Of a DNA stretch of 64,000 bases, positions 47,277 through 55,386 are shown piece by piece (position 1 is the first letter of the stretch; each line of letters opens with the position of its first letter). Both the position numbers and the translations under genes were made by a program. The notes beneath the pieces are model-generated. The model had not been told where the DNA came from and did not search any database. It was given only the letters and a program-made list of their open reading frames with translations. This stretch comes from Rhizobiaceae bacterium (lineage in GTDB: Bacteria; Pseudomonadota; Alphaproteobacteria; Rhizobiales; Rhizobiaceae), in the NCBI GenBank assembly GCA_017640615.1, contig JAEPQK010000003.1, positions 1 to 64,000 on the forward strand, in the 5' to 3' direction.

Positions 47277-48137
47277 TCACCAGATCTCGTAGCGCAGACC
47301 GAGCTTCACCTCATGCTGCGTAAAGCCCGGATCGGAGCCCTGCGTGCCGGTCGCGCCAAGCGCCTGATCGGTGCTGTTGAAGCGGAACATCGGCCCACCG
47401 GCTATCTTCTTGTATTTGTAGCCGAGGCGAACCTTCAGCTTGTCATTGATGTCGTAGGCCATGCCGGCCATTGCCGCGTAAGTGAAGCGCCAGCTCGATT
47501 CGCCGTTGGCGGTCGTTGGCGTCGTCGCTGTTGCCGGGCAGGTCGCTGCGCCGTTGACGCAGGCATAGGAACTGGAGAGGTTGGTCCAGGACACATGCGT
47601 TACGCCAGCGCCAGCGCCAACATAAGGTGTGAAGCCGGCAAATGTCCCTAGATCGACATAGCCGTTAGCAAGCACCGTCGTGCCGTTCAGCGTCGCCGAA
47701 TCGCTCGATACGCAGGTCGTACCCGCTGCAAATCCGGTACAGGGCACGGCGAATGTGCGCGTTCCGTTGAAGCGGATGTTGAAGCGCTCAGCCGTCAGGT
47801 CGGCTCTGATCAGGTCGGTGAAGGCGTAGCCGAAGCCGATCCCGTAGGAGATGCCGCCCGATACCGAAGCCGTCGTGAAATTCGCGGAACCGTAAGTGCC
47901 CGTTCCTGCGGTGAATGTGCGGTATGTGAAAGCGCCGTCGGCCGATGTGGCGAATGCGTACCCGACGCTGCCGCGCAAATACCAGCCACCGCCGATCTCC
48001 ACCGGAACGATCTCCTGAAGTGGGCCGAGATCGTCTTCGACCACCATGGGCGGGTCGTAATCGGCTGCAATGGCTGGAAGAACGGGCAAGAGCGCGATGG
48101 CTGTCGCAGATGCCAACAAACGTACTGAATGGCGCAT
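47277..48137 (-). CDS. Outer-membrane beta-barrel protein (Omp25/31-like)
   Basis: The product is 286 residues. A signal peptide (LLASATAIALLPVLPAIAA) precedes ADYDPPMVVEDD, then an eight-strand-type barrel beginning GGWYLRGSVGYAFATS and ending EVKLGLRYEIW with terminal aromatic. Two loops carry cysteine pairs (CTGFAAGTTC and CVNGAATC), unusual for porin-like barrels. It is similar in plan to the gene at 48329. Confidence 0.88.
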   Translation of the reverse strand: MRHSVRLLASATAIALLPVLPAIAADYDPPMVVEDDLGPLQEIVPVEIGGGWYLRGSVGYAFATSADGAFTYRTFTAGTGTYGSANFTTASVSGGISYGIGFGYAFTDLIRADLTAERFNIRFNGTRTFAVPCTGFAAGTTCVSSDSATLNGTTVLANGYVDLGTFAGFTPYVGAGAGVTHVSWTNLSSSYACVNGAATCPATATTPTTANGESSWRFTYAAMAGMAYDINDKLKVRLGYKYKKIAGGPMFRFNSTDQALGATGTQGSDPGFTQHEVKLGLRYEIW

Positions 48138-48197
48138 GGTGCTAACTCCGAAGATGCAAGCTGCCGGACCCGGCGCATTGCTTATCTCGGAGCATTG

Positions 48198-48225
48198 TTA
48201 ACCATGATGGTTAAGTGCCGGTTAA
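48198..48225. promoter_or_regulatory. CtrA-type box upstream of first OMP gene
   Basis: A perfect inverted pair TTAACCAT-G-ATGGTTAA (48198-48214) overlaps a perfect TTAA-GTGCCGG-TTAA (48211-48225). TTAA-N7-TTAA and TTAACCAT are the consensus full and half sites for the cell-cycle regulator CtrA in alphaproteobacteria. It lies 61-88 bp upstream of the OMP start. The rest of 48138-48328 holds only the terminator of the second OMP gene. Confidence 0.7.
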
Positions 48226-48275
48226 GGCTAACAAATCCTTTTCGGATTTCCGCCATCGACTCGGGTCTCAGACGC

Positions 48276-48315
48276 AGAAGAGCCGCCCAACTTTGCAGCG
48301 GGGCGGCTCTTTTGG
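48276..48315 (-). terminator. Probable terminator of second OMP gene
   Basis: AAGAGCCGCCC (48278-48288) pairs with GGGCGGCTCTT (48301-48311), an 11-bp stem with a 12-nt loop. The T-run on the leftward side is poor (TCTTCTG) and on the rightward side only four T's, so it is a weaker call than the neighbours. Confidence 0.65.
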
Positions 48316-48328
48316 AGGTCAAATCGTC

Positions 48329-49186
48329 TTATTTGTAGACGACGGGCGGCAGGGGTTCCGGCTCGTAGGGAATGAATTCCTGCTTCTTGCCGCAGCCTGG
48401 ATTTCCGCCACCGAACTGGTAGCGCACGCCAGCGCGGCCTTCGTGAACGTCGATGCCCGCGTCGAAGCCAGGACCGGCCTGCGGCGCATATTCAAACATG
48501 CGCCCGCCCGAAATCCGCATATAGCGGTAGCCGACATCCACGGCCCAGTTCGGGTTGATGCAGTAGGAGGCACCGGCCATGACAGCCCAGGCGAAGCGCC
48601 AGCTCGTCGCACCGGTGTGCGAGGTCGTGGTGCCGCCAACCGTGTTGTTGAGCGTGTCCCATTTCAGCCGCGCACCACCGATACCGGCGCCGACATAAGG
48701 GGTGATCTTGTGCCAGGTGCCGAGATCGACATAGGCGTTCGCCATTGCAACGATCGCGCTGTAGCCCGACGTGTCGACCGATGTACAGGCGCCACCGCCG
48801 GGGCAAACGCCCGAGGTCTGGCCCGTAAAGCTCGAGCGGAAGAAGTAGTCGGCCGTCAAATCGGCGCGGAACCACTTGTTGATCTTGTAACCGACACCGA
48901 GACCGCCGGAGAAAGCTCCGCGCAGATTGCCGAAGTCGAAGCGTCCGAGACCACCCGGCGTGCCGTAGGTGATGTAGTTGGCGCCGCGGAAGGTCGACAG
49001 GTGGTAGTCGATGTCGCCGCGAATATACCAGCCGCCAAACGAATGCTCGACAGGGATCGGTTCGTTGTAGATTGGCGGCGGAGCTTCGACGATCGGCGGC
49101 TCGTAAATGTCAGCGGCCAGAGCCGGAGCAGCCATGCCGGCGATCAACGCAGCGCCCAGCACCACCGGTTTCGCAAGTCTCAACAT
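48329..49186 (-). CDS. Outer-membrane beta-barrel protein (Omp25/31-like, paralogue)
   Basis: The product is 285 residues. Signal peptide (LAKPVVLGAALIAGMAAPALA) then ADIYEPPIVEAPPPIYNEP and barrel from GGWYIRGDIDYHLST to EGRAGVRYQFGG. One loop has the pair CPGGGAC. It shares the plan of the 47277 gene (GGWYxRG after a Pro-rich spacer) but is clearly diverged, an old tandem duplication. The ATG at 49186 fits the signal peptide; the longer frame to 49258 is rejected. Confidence 0.88.
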   Translation of the reverse strand: MLRLAKPVVLGAALIAGMAAPALAADIYEPPIVEAPPPIYNEPIPVEHSFGGWYIRGDIDYHLSTFRGANYITYGTPGGLGRFDFGNLRGAFSGGLGVGYKINKWFRADLTADYFFRSSFTGQTSGVCPGGGACTSVDTSGYSAIVAMANAYVDLGTWHKITPYVGAGIGGARLKWDTLNNTVGGTTTSHTGATSWRFAWAVMAGASYCINPNWAVDVGYRYMRISGGRMFEYAPQAGPGFDAGIDVHEGRAGVRYQFGGGNPGCGKKQEFIPYEPEPLPPVVYK

Positions 49187-49261
49187 GTGTAGCGACCCTT
49201 GGTTTTGTCCCGGCGCAGGTGCCGGATCGATTGAAATCTCCGACACCATGTCAGCCAAAGG

Positions 49262-49276
49262 TTAAGGGGCGCTTAA
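49262..49276. promoter_or_regulatory. CtrA-type box upstream of second OMP gene
   Basis: TTAA-GGGGCGC-TTAA is a perfect TTAA-N7-TTAA, embedded in the palindrome GGTTAAGGGGCGCTTAACC. It lies 76-90 bp upstream of the OMP start, nearly the same placement as at the paralogue. Confidence 0.7.
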
Positions 49277-49325
49277 CCCTAACTTTTTACCTTAACGACC
49301 GGTATTGAAGCAGCGTTCTGCAAAG

Positions 49326-49351
49326 AAAAACCCGCCACGTGGCGGGTTTTT
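49326..49351. terminator. Terminator of the BA14K gene (bidirectional)
   Basis: A perfect palindrome AAAAACCCGCCAC/GTGGCGGGTTTTT. On the minus strand it gives a GC stem followed by T5, 40 bp after the BA14K stop. Confidence 0.92.
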
Positions 49352-49390
49352 CGTTGTTAGGCTGCCGGCGGCTGAGCCTGACGCGCCGGG

Positions 49391-49801
49391 TCAATCATAT
49401 GGCGAATAGCACTGACGCCGCCCACCTTTGTAAGGCTGGAACGTATTGTCATTGGCGCGGTAGCTTCGATAGCGATCATAGCACCACTCGACATGCGCGC
49501 GGCTGTAGTCATGCCTGTGATCCCGCCGCCGCTCATGGCGTCGCGTCGAGTGCGTATGCCGACGGTCGACAAACGCCTCTTCGGGGAACCAGTAGCCGCG
49601 ATAGTAGTCGTAACCGGCACGGCGGGACCGGTAACCGCGGTAGCCATTGTAATAAACGCGCGGCCCTTCCGTATGGAAACCGAGCTTCGGTCCACCCGGA
49701 CCGATCTCAAGCGTAAAGCCCTGCGCAGCGGCGGGTGCAGCCGCGAACGCCAGCGGTGCCGCGATTGCCGCGGCGCAAATCGTCAACATTGAGCGTTTCA
49801 T
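49391..49801 (-). CDS. BA14K family secreted protein
   Basis: The product is 136 residues. Signal peptide ([22 protein letters not shown]), a Tyr/Arg/Gly-rich middle, a His/Arg-rich stretch ([19 protein letters not shown]) and the C-terminal BA14K motif [19 protein letters not shown] through [15 protein letters not shown]. Named for the Brucella 14-kDa immunoreactive protein; lectin-like activity has been proposed. It is monocistronic with its own terminator. Confidence 0.9.
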   Translation of the reverse strand: MKRSMLTICAAAIAAPLAFAAAPAAAQGFTLEIGPGGPKLGFHTEGPRVYYNGYRGYRSRRAGYDYYRGYWFPEEAFVDRRHTHSTRRHERRRDHRHDYSRAHVEWCYDRYRSYRANDNTFQPYKGGRRQCYSPYD

Positions 49802-49913
49802 GACTATGTCTCCATTAAATTCTTACCCATTCAACGGAGACACGAGCCGTTTGGTTCCCATCTGGATGCGGGCAACAACAGCGTCCAGCGGTCACCAATT
49901 CGGGAACCGGCAA

Positions 49914-49941
49914 AGAAAAGCCCGCAAATGCGGGCTTTTCG
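49914..49941 (-). terminator. Terminator of glmM
   Basis: AAAAGCCCGC-AAAT-GCGGGCTTTT, a perfect 10-bp stem flanked by A and T runs, 22 bp past the glmM stop. Confidence 0.9.
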
Positions 49942-49962
49942 GAGATACGATCGGCGCTGACT

Positions 49963-51315
49963 TCAGGCTGCTGTCCGCGTATCGGAAATCACGCCAACGA
50001 TATCGTTGACCACGCTTTCGATCAGCGCCTTGTCGTCGGCTTCCGCCATTACGCGGATCAGCGGCTCGGTGCCAGATGGGCGAATGACGAGCCGCCCGCG
50101 CTCGCCGAGCCTTGCCCGCGCATCGTCTATCATCGCCTTCACCGGCGCGCTCTCCAGCGGCTTGCCGCCGGCAAAGCGCACATTTTTCAGAAGCTGCGGC
50201 ACGGGCTCAAACTTGCGACATACCTCGCTCGCCGGCTTGTCCTCGCGCTTGATGCAGGCCAGCACCTGCAGGGCGGCTAGAAGCCCGTCGCCGGTGGTGG
50301 AGAAATCCGAAAGCACGATGTGGCCCGACTGCTCGCCGCCGACATTGTAGCCATGCGCACGCATGTGCTCGACCACGTAGCGGTCGCCCACCTTGGTGCG
50401 GTGCAGTCCGAGTTTGCGCCCGGTCAGGAACCGCTCGAGCCCGAGATTGGACATTATGGTTGCCACCACGCCGCCGCCCGAAAGGCGCTCGGCCTCCTGC
50501 CAGCTCTGCGCGATCAGCGCCATGATCTGGTCGCCGTCAATCACGGTGCCGTTTTCGTCAACGATCACCACGCGGTCGGCGTCGCCATCGAGTGCGATGC
50601 CGATGTCGGCGCGCACTTCGTGCACCTTCTTTGAAAGCCCGTAAGGGTGGGTCGAGCCGCATTCCTCATTGATGTTGAAACCATTGGGATCGACGCCCAT
50701 GGTCACGACCTCGGCGCCAAGTTCCCAAAGCGCGGCCGGCGCGACCTTGTAGGCAGCGCCATTGGCGCAATCGACCACGATGCGCAGACCCGACAGCGAC
50801 ATGGAGCGCGGCAGCGTACGCTTGGCAAATTCGATATAGCGGTCATGTACACCGTCGACGCGCTTCGCCCGGCCCAGCGCCATCGGCGAGGCAAGGGAAC
50901 TCGTCAGATCCTGGCTCAGCAGCGCCTCGATGCGGTTTTCAATGTCGTCGGAAAGCTTGTAGCCGTCGGGGCCGAACAGCTTGATGCCATTGTCGTGGAA
51001 GGGGTTATGCGAAGCCGAGATCATCACGCCGATATCGGCGCGAAGCGAGCGGGCGAGCATCGAAACGGCTGGCGTCGGCACCGGCCCGAGCAGAAAAACA
51101 TCCATGCCGGCAGCGCAGAAGCCTGCAACCAGCGCGTTTTCGATCATATAACCTGAGAGGCGCGTATCCTTGCCGAGTACGACCCGGTGGCGGTGGTCTC
51201 CGCGCTGGAACACCACGCCGGCGGCCATGCCGACTTTCATGGCAATGTCGGCGGTCATCGGAAAGCTGTTCGCTTTGCCACGAATGCCATCCGTGCCGAA
51301 ATATTTCTTCGTCAT
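49963..51315 (-). CDS. glmM: Phosphoglucosamine mutase
   Basis: The product is 450 residues. Starts [14 protein letters not shown]; the catalytic phosphoserine is in [15 protein letters not shown]; the metal loop is DGDADR and the C-terminal phosphate loop [12 protein letters not shown]. It makes glucosamine-1-phosphate for peptidoglycan and LPS. In related genomes it usually follows ftsH directly; here a 5-kb block separates them. ATG 51315 gives the family N-terminus. Confidence 0.97.
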   Translation of the reverse strand: MTKKYFGTDGIRGKANSFPMTADIAMKVGMAAGVVFQRGDHRHRVVLGKDTRLSGYMIENALVAGFCAAGMDVFLLGPVPTPAVSMLARSLRADIGVMISASHNPFHDNGIKLFGPDGYKLSDDIENRIEALLSQDLTSSLASPMALGRAKRVDGVHDRYIEFAKRTLPRSMSLSGLRIVVDCANGAAYKVAPAALWELGAEVVTMGVDPNGFNINEECGSTHPYGLSKKVHEVRADIGIALDGDADRVVIVDENGTVIDGDQIMALIAQSWQEAERLSGGGVVATIMSNLGLERFLTGRKLGLHRTKVGDRYVVEHMRAHGYNVGGEQSGHIVLSDFSTTGDGLLAALQVLACIKREDKPASEVCRKFEPVPQLLKNVRFAGGKPLESAPVKAMIDDARARLGERGRLVIRPSGTEPLIRVMAEADDKALIESVVNDIVGVISDTRTAA

Positions 51316-51485
51316 GTCTTTACCGGCTTTCCCCACGAGTCCCTCGCTCGACTTTTGCCACATACGCCCCAGTACCGGAGATCACAATATGTGATGCCCT
51401 GTTACGATTTCCGTAGCTGGCGCAGGGAAACTTGCCTGATGATTAACAACAGGTTCGGATGAATTGCCGCGAAATTCTTGGGTAT

Positions 51486-52574
51486 CTAGCCGTCCATCCC
51501 GGCTATCCAGGCCCGCAGCAACTCCACCGCTTGCGGATCGGGCAACGAGCGACCGAGCTCCGGCATCATCACGCCTGGTTCCGTACTGTCGACGCGGTAG
51601 AGCAGGATCGACCCCTCGGGATCGCCGGGTTTGATGTCGAACTCCCGGTCGCCGGCCCCTCTGCCGGCCGCGACCGGCCGTTTGAATATGCCCAGCGCGA
51701 CAGGTTCTTTTTCGCCCCGGGTAAGAAAGAGCCCTGAATTGCTGGCCGGTCCCTCGCGCCGGTGGCAATGCGCGCAATTCACGTCGAGCCAGGCGCGGGC
51801 GCGCGCGTCAAGCGGGGCGTCGGCGTCGAATGCATGCGGCACCGCGTCGATGTCGGCAGGCTCAGGCGCGCCATCGAGCACGCCCTTGGCAATCCAGTGC
51901 TCAAGCTGGTTCCGAACACCGTCCGCATAGGCGAAATCGCCGTTGAGATTGCGCGCCTTGGGCCCGATCGGCACGACCTCGCCGTTCAGTGCATGGCAGC
52001 CCTTGCACTGGTTCTTGTTCGGCACCGAATAAGCGATTTCGAGCGGCGCACCGCCCTCGGTGAGCGTCTCCACTGTCAGTTTCGCGCCTGCGATCTTCAG
52101 CTCCGCGTCTGTCTGCGCATCGTTCCACAGATAGGCCCAGGCGTTCCAGCCATCTTCGCTGCGCAGGAGAACCCGCGTCTCGATCAGTTGTACATTCTCG
52201 TCGGGACTGCGAAAATCGGCGGGAAACGCAAAGCTTTTGATCAGCGCGGTTCCTACAGGAAACTCAAACGCCTCATCTGCCACGAATTCCGCCGCTTCAC
52301 CGTCTGGCAGGTAGACGAAGCGGTATTTCAGCGCCTTGTCGGAGAAAAGCGGCGTGTTGATCGCAAACGGCATAACGCCGTTCGCGGGCACCTGCAGTGC
52401 CATATCAGCGAAGAACCCGAACGCCGACAACAGCTTTGGCGGCCGCTTGGCGACAATCGCTTCGTCGGAGACGGCATTGGCGGGGAATGCACTCGACAGC
52501 GAAGACACGAAAATGGCCATGAGGGTCAGCAGCGCTGCCCTCAGCAGGCCAAAGGAAGGCGGAAAGATTTCCAC
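51486..52574 (-). CDS. SO2930-family diheme c-type cytochrome
   Basis: The product is 362 residues with a signal peptide (LLRAALLTLMAIFVSSLSSAFPANA). Two CxxCH heme sites: CKGCH (190-194) and CAHCH (267-271); a beta-rich domain (40-185) precedes them. It is the usual partner of the beta-helix protein encoded just upstream (18-bp gap). Periplasmic; role unknown, possibly in oxidation of an unidentified substrate. The start is GTG at 52574, chosen for the signal peptide. Confidence 0.88.
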   Translation of the reverse strand: MEIFPPSFGLLRAALLTLMAIFVSSLSSAFPANAVSDEAIVAKRPPKLLSAFGFFADMALQVPANGVMPFAINTPLFSDKALKYRFVYLPDGEAAEFVADEAFEFPVGTALIKSFAFPADFRSPDENVQLIETRVLLRSEDGWNAWAYLWNDAQTDAELKIAGAKLTVETLTEGGAPLEIAYSVPNKNQCKGCHALNGEVVPIGPKARNLNGDFAYADGVRNQLEHWIAKGVLDGAPEPADIDAVPHAFDADAPLDARARAWLDVNCAHCHRREGPASNSGLFLTRGEKEPVALGIFKRPVAAGRGAGDREFDIKPGDPEGSILLYRVDSTEPGVMMPELGRSLPDPQAVELLRAWIAGMDG

Positions 52575-52592
52575 GGTATCAGGCGATCCTAA

Positions 52593-53846
52593 CTACGCTC
52601 CGCCATCTTGCGGCAGCTTCACAGGCTCCGGTTCCGGCAAGCTGCCGGCATAGTCGGCAATATCGGTGTCGGGCCACCAGCCCCAGGGCAGAAGCATCTG
52701 CGAGATCATCTTCAGATTGGCGAAGCTCGTTCCTTCGGGCTCCGAAATGTAGATGCGGTTTTCGGCCGAGACCCAGGAGAAATATTCCGGGATGCGTGTC
52801 ACCCCGTCCCACACAATGTCCGGCACCGGCTCGCCGACCACATCGGTGATGATCTTGCCGACCTCGCCGTCCGGCGCGAAGCCTCCATCGCCATGTTCGT
52901 TGTCGTGAACATACACGCCGCGTGGCACGAACATGTAATTGTCGTCTTCGTAGTCGTTCGGATAGGCAGCGATCAGCACATGCGTCGTACCGTTGCCCGA
53001 AAGCCGGTTGCCGAATACGTGCACATTGCGGTTGGCCATCACCATGATGCCCATGCCCTTCGGCACGATGCCGACAATATTGCCCTCCGGCGCAAAGTTC
53101 GGCGTGTCGTTGTCCATCACGTCGTTGTCGAACACGCGTATATCGTGGCCGCCCTGCACAGGCAGGTTGGGCAGGTCGAAGATCAGAATGCCGCCGGTGT
53201 TGTGGGTAGCGGTGTTGCCATAGACATCGGCGCGGAACGAGTTCTCGATTTCGATGCCGGCGACATTGTACTCGGCGGTCGAGTTGCGAACGATGATGTC
53301 CTTGCTCTGGCCGACATAAATGCCGGCATCCGACGCCCCGCGCACAAGCACGCTGTCGATGAGCACGTTTTTCGACGAGACGGGGTAGACGCCATAGGCG
53401 CCGTTTTGTTCATGCGGACCATTGGTCCATTCCACCCTGAGGTCACGGAAGGTGATCTCGTCCGAGCCTTTCGATTTGATGCCGTCACCCTTGGTGTCCT
53501 CCACCGCGAAATCACGCAGGATCACCTTGTCGGAGGTGACAAGCAGCCCCTCGCCCGCCCCGGTCTGTCCTTTGAAGGAAAGCACCGTGCGATCCGCGCC
53601 CTCGCCGCGCACCGTTACATTGTCGACATCAAGCGAAAGCCCGTCTGTGAGATCGTAGTGTCCGGCAGCGATGGTCACCGTATCGCCGGGTTCGGCCAGT
53701 ATCAGCGCCTCGATCAGCCGCTCATTCGCACCCTCGCCCGGCTCTACGCGGAGTTCTGCGGCGAACGAGGGAGTAGCCGAAACCAGTACCGCCGACAGCA
53801 ACAGTGCGTTGGACGCGACAAGACGTTTCCGGATAACCGAGAACAT
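52593..53846 (-). CDS. Secreted parallel beta-helix repeat protein
   Basis: The product is 417 residues. Signal peptide ends near ATPSFAA (30). Repeats of the right-handed beta-helix/NosD kind fill 30-340 (e.g. DLTDGLSLDVDNVTVRGEG, SAEYN-like VRNSTAEYNVAGIEI). This family is genomically paired with SO2930-type diheme cytochromes. The ATG at 53846 has GGGAGGAATT upstream. It is divergent from a TetR regulator. Confidence 0.88.
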   Translation of the reverse strand: MFSVIRKRLVASNALLLSAVLVSATPSFAAELRVEPGEGANERLIEALILAEPGDTVTIAAGHYDLTDGLSLDVDNVTVRGEGADRTVLSFKGQTGAGEGLLVTSDKVILRDFAVEDTKGDGIKSKGSDEITFRDLRVEWTNGPHEQNGAYGVYPVSSKNVLIDSVLVRGASDAGIYVGQSKDIIVRNSTAEYNVAGIEIENSFRADVYGNTATHNTGGILIFDLPNLPVQGGHDIRVFDNDVMDNDTPNFAPEGNIVGIVPKGMGIMVMANRNVHVFGNRLSGNGTTHVLIAAYPNDYEDDNYMFVPRGVYVHDNEHGDGGFAPDGEVGKIITDVVGEPVPDIVWDGVTRIPEYFSWVSAENRIYISEPEGTSFANLKMISQMLLPWGWWPDTDIADYAGSLPEPEPVKLPQDGGA

Positions 53847-53923
53847 GGCAATTCCTCCCTCTGCCAGTGTCAACGATGCGCCGGGACTGGACGGCTGTCA
53901 AGAAAACTGAAAGAGTTTCACTT
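53847..53923. promoter_or_regulatory. Shared divergent control region, beta-helix/TetR
   Basis: Seventy-seven bp between two divergent starts. It contains two direct TGTCAA copies (53868-53873, 53896-53901; the second would be a leftward -35 TTGACA) and a small inverted repeat AAACT-GAAAG-AGTTT (53904-53918) beside the tetR start, a candidate autoregulatory operator. Confidence 0.4.
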
Positions 53924-54538
53924 ATGAAGCAGGATGCCGACCGCACAACCGAGCCGCAGCAGCGGCGCAGCCGCCGCACCCGCGCCGAGTTGCTCGCCGC
54001 GGTTGAGCGCGTTGTCGCCGCCGAAGGGCCGGATGCGGTTACCACGACCCGCATCGCTACTGAGACCGGCGTTGCCGTCGGCACCATCTATCGCTATTTC
54101 GCCGACCGCGAGGCGCTGCTTCTTGCCGCCTATGATGAAACCGTGGTGCGCATACTGGCCGCATGCAACGAGGCGCTCGGAACCTTCGACGCTCGGTTTG
54201 CGCCGACGGAGGCGGCCAGCCGGCTGCTGCATCACTATCTCGATGCAGCGGAAGCCATACCTGCGCACGCCGGGCTATTGCGCGCCATGCGCACAATCCG
54301 CCCTGTGGCGGCAGAAATCGCCGTTCATGAACAGGAAATCGAGCGCGATATTTTGGCACCCTTCCTCGCCCGCTTTCTGCCGGAGGCGGATTTGCCGCCT
54401 ATGTCGATTGCCATGGTCAATGCAACGGTCGGAACGCTGGTCGATCTCTACCTTGTGAGCGAAAGCCAGACCGAACGCGACTGGCTACGCGGCGAGATTG
54501 AAGCCTATCTCGCCTTCGTCGTAGCGCGACTAATCTAG
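53924..54538 (+). CDS. TetR family transcriptional regulator
   Basis: The product is 204 residues. HTH at about 42-61 (RIATETGVAVGTIYRYFADR), followed by a helical ligand domain typical of TetR. A basic RRSRRTRAELL stretch precedes the HTH. Divergent placement suggests it represses the beta-helix/diheme cytochrome pair and itself. ATG 53924 is preferred over upstream in-frame codons (53867), which would overlap the promoter region. Confidence 0.9.
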   Translation: MKQDADRTTEPQQRRSRRTRAELLAAVERVVAAEGPDAVTTTRIATETGVAVGTIYRYFADREALLLAAYDETVVRILAACNEALGTFDARFAPTEAASRLLHHYLDAAEAIPAHAGLLRAMRTIRPVAAEIAVHEQEIERDILAPFLARFLPEADLPPMSIAMVNATVGTLVDLYLVSESQTERDWLRGEIEAYLAFVVARLI

Positions 54539-54775
54539 TCGCCGCACAGCCCGCAAAGCGCCGTACCGGAATACACGACGGGCACAAAATTGCCGCAGAG
54601 ATAGCTCTGCATGCGCAAAACAACGCCATATTCGGAAACAAATTTCCTGAACATGTGCACCACAAAATACTATACTGACGTACATCAATATGAGAATAAA
54701 TTGCCACGCTGAGTCGAACGACTCGGATAGGAAGTAGCTACCAAATAAGAGCATTGAAGAAACAGGGAGGACCTG
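54539..54775. other. AT-richer intergenic region before the zinc-ribbon pair
   Basis: This 237-bp stretch (notably AT-rich at 54600-54720) has no convincing gene. It holds a possible -10 (TATACT, 54670-54675) and a short inverted repeat GAGTCG-AA-CGACTC (54711-54724) about 50 bp before the next start, a possible operator. Confidence 0.45.
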
Positions 54776-55009
54776 GTGTCGAGGCCCTTATTGTCCGCGG
54801 GCGAGATAGAAAAGATCAACGCAGCTGGCAGGGATCGTGGCTGTCACCGCTGCGGGAGCGAAGAACCGGGGACCGCTTCTGGCAATTTTGTTCCCGAATA
54901 CCATCCAACAAGCATATTCGGCAGAGGCTCGGCCATTATTCCGAGCTGCTTGACTTGCAGCCGCATTGTCGGTGTGCACGTTACGATGTCGGTTCATCGG
55001 CGTTTGTAA
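54776..55009 (+). CDS. Small Cys4 zinc-ribbon / HNH-like protein
   Basis: The product is 77 residues. Start GTG 54776 has GGGAGG 5 nt upstream. Cys23 and Cys26 (GCHRCGSEEPGTASGNF), His43 (VPEYHP) and Cys58 and Cys61 (CLTC) give a CxxC-H-CxxC arrangement like the zinc cradle of HNH nucleases and of small domains attached to polymorphic toxins, though the central DH is EYH here. Its TAA stop overlaps the next ATG (TAATG), so the two genes are translationally coupled. Function is unknown. Confidence 0.7.
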   Translation: MSRPLLSAGEIEKINAAGRDRGCHRCGSEEPGTASGNFVPEYHPTSIFGRGSAIIPSCLTCSRIVGVHVTMSVHRRL

Positions 55010-55380
55010 TGAAGCCAATATCCCGGGTCGTTCGGCTGGAATACAACAGCTTCTATGTTGCAGGCTCGCGCAATGTGCAGGTGCCGGCGCCGCACGGCGG
55101 CCAGCACATCGTGGCCAACAAGCATTGCATCAATGTCGGTTGCCGCATGTGGCATGACGGTGAGATTCGCATCGACATCGGCTATTCCGACAAGGTCGCG
55201 CCGCGCGGTCAGCAGCGCCTTGATGCCGTCATCGAAACGCCTGATCGCGGCATTGTTCTGTTCGATGCCAATCACCCCGAGATTGCACTCTGGCCGGTCG
55301 AACAAACCGCCACACGCATCCGCATTTACACCAATCACGAAGCCGAGCCTGACCTCGTTCAGGTCATTGTCGGCGCTTAG
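55009..55380 (+). CDS. Beta-rich hypothetical protein coupled to the zinc-ribbon gene
   Basis: The product is 123 residues, no signal peptide or membrane segment. Predominantly strand-forming: VVRLEYNSFYVAGSRNVQV, HDGEIRIDIGYSDKV, GIVLFDANHPEIALWP, TRIRIYTNHEAE. The opening strand LEYNSFYV resembles that of ComJ, the inhibitor of the NucA nuclease, but the match is by eye and weak. Start ATG shares a base with the stop of the upstream gene. It is convergent with, and 6 bp from, the metallopeptidase gene. Confidence 0.72.
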   Translation: MKPISRVVRLEYNSFYVAGSRNVQVPAPHGGQHIVANKHCINVGCRMWHDGEIRIDIGYSDKVAPRGQQRLDAVIETPDRGIVLFDANHPEIALWPVEQTATRIRIYTNHEAEPDLVQVIVGA

Positions 55381-55386
55381 CGGGAG

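Noticed and set aside
49326..49351. Perfect 26-bp palindrome considered as an operator
   Set aside because: GC stem with A5/T5 flanks directly after a gene end is a Rho-independent terminator.
54611..54712. A 33-codon open frame in the AT-rich gap
   Set aside because: No ribosome site, no recognisable pattern, and it overlaps the likely promoter.
54754..55008. N-terminal extension of the 123-residue beta protein back to 54754
   Set aside because: The alternative frame from GTG 54776 has a strong Shine-Dalgarno sequence, a zinc-ribbon pattern and a coupled stop/start; the extension has none of these.
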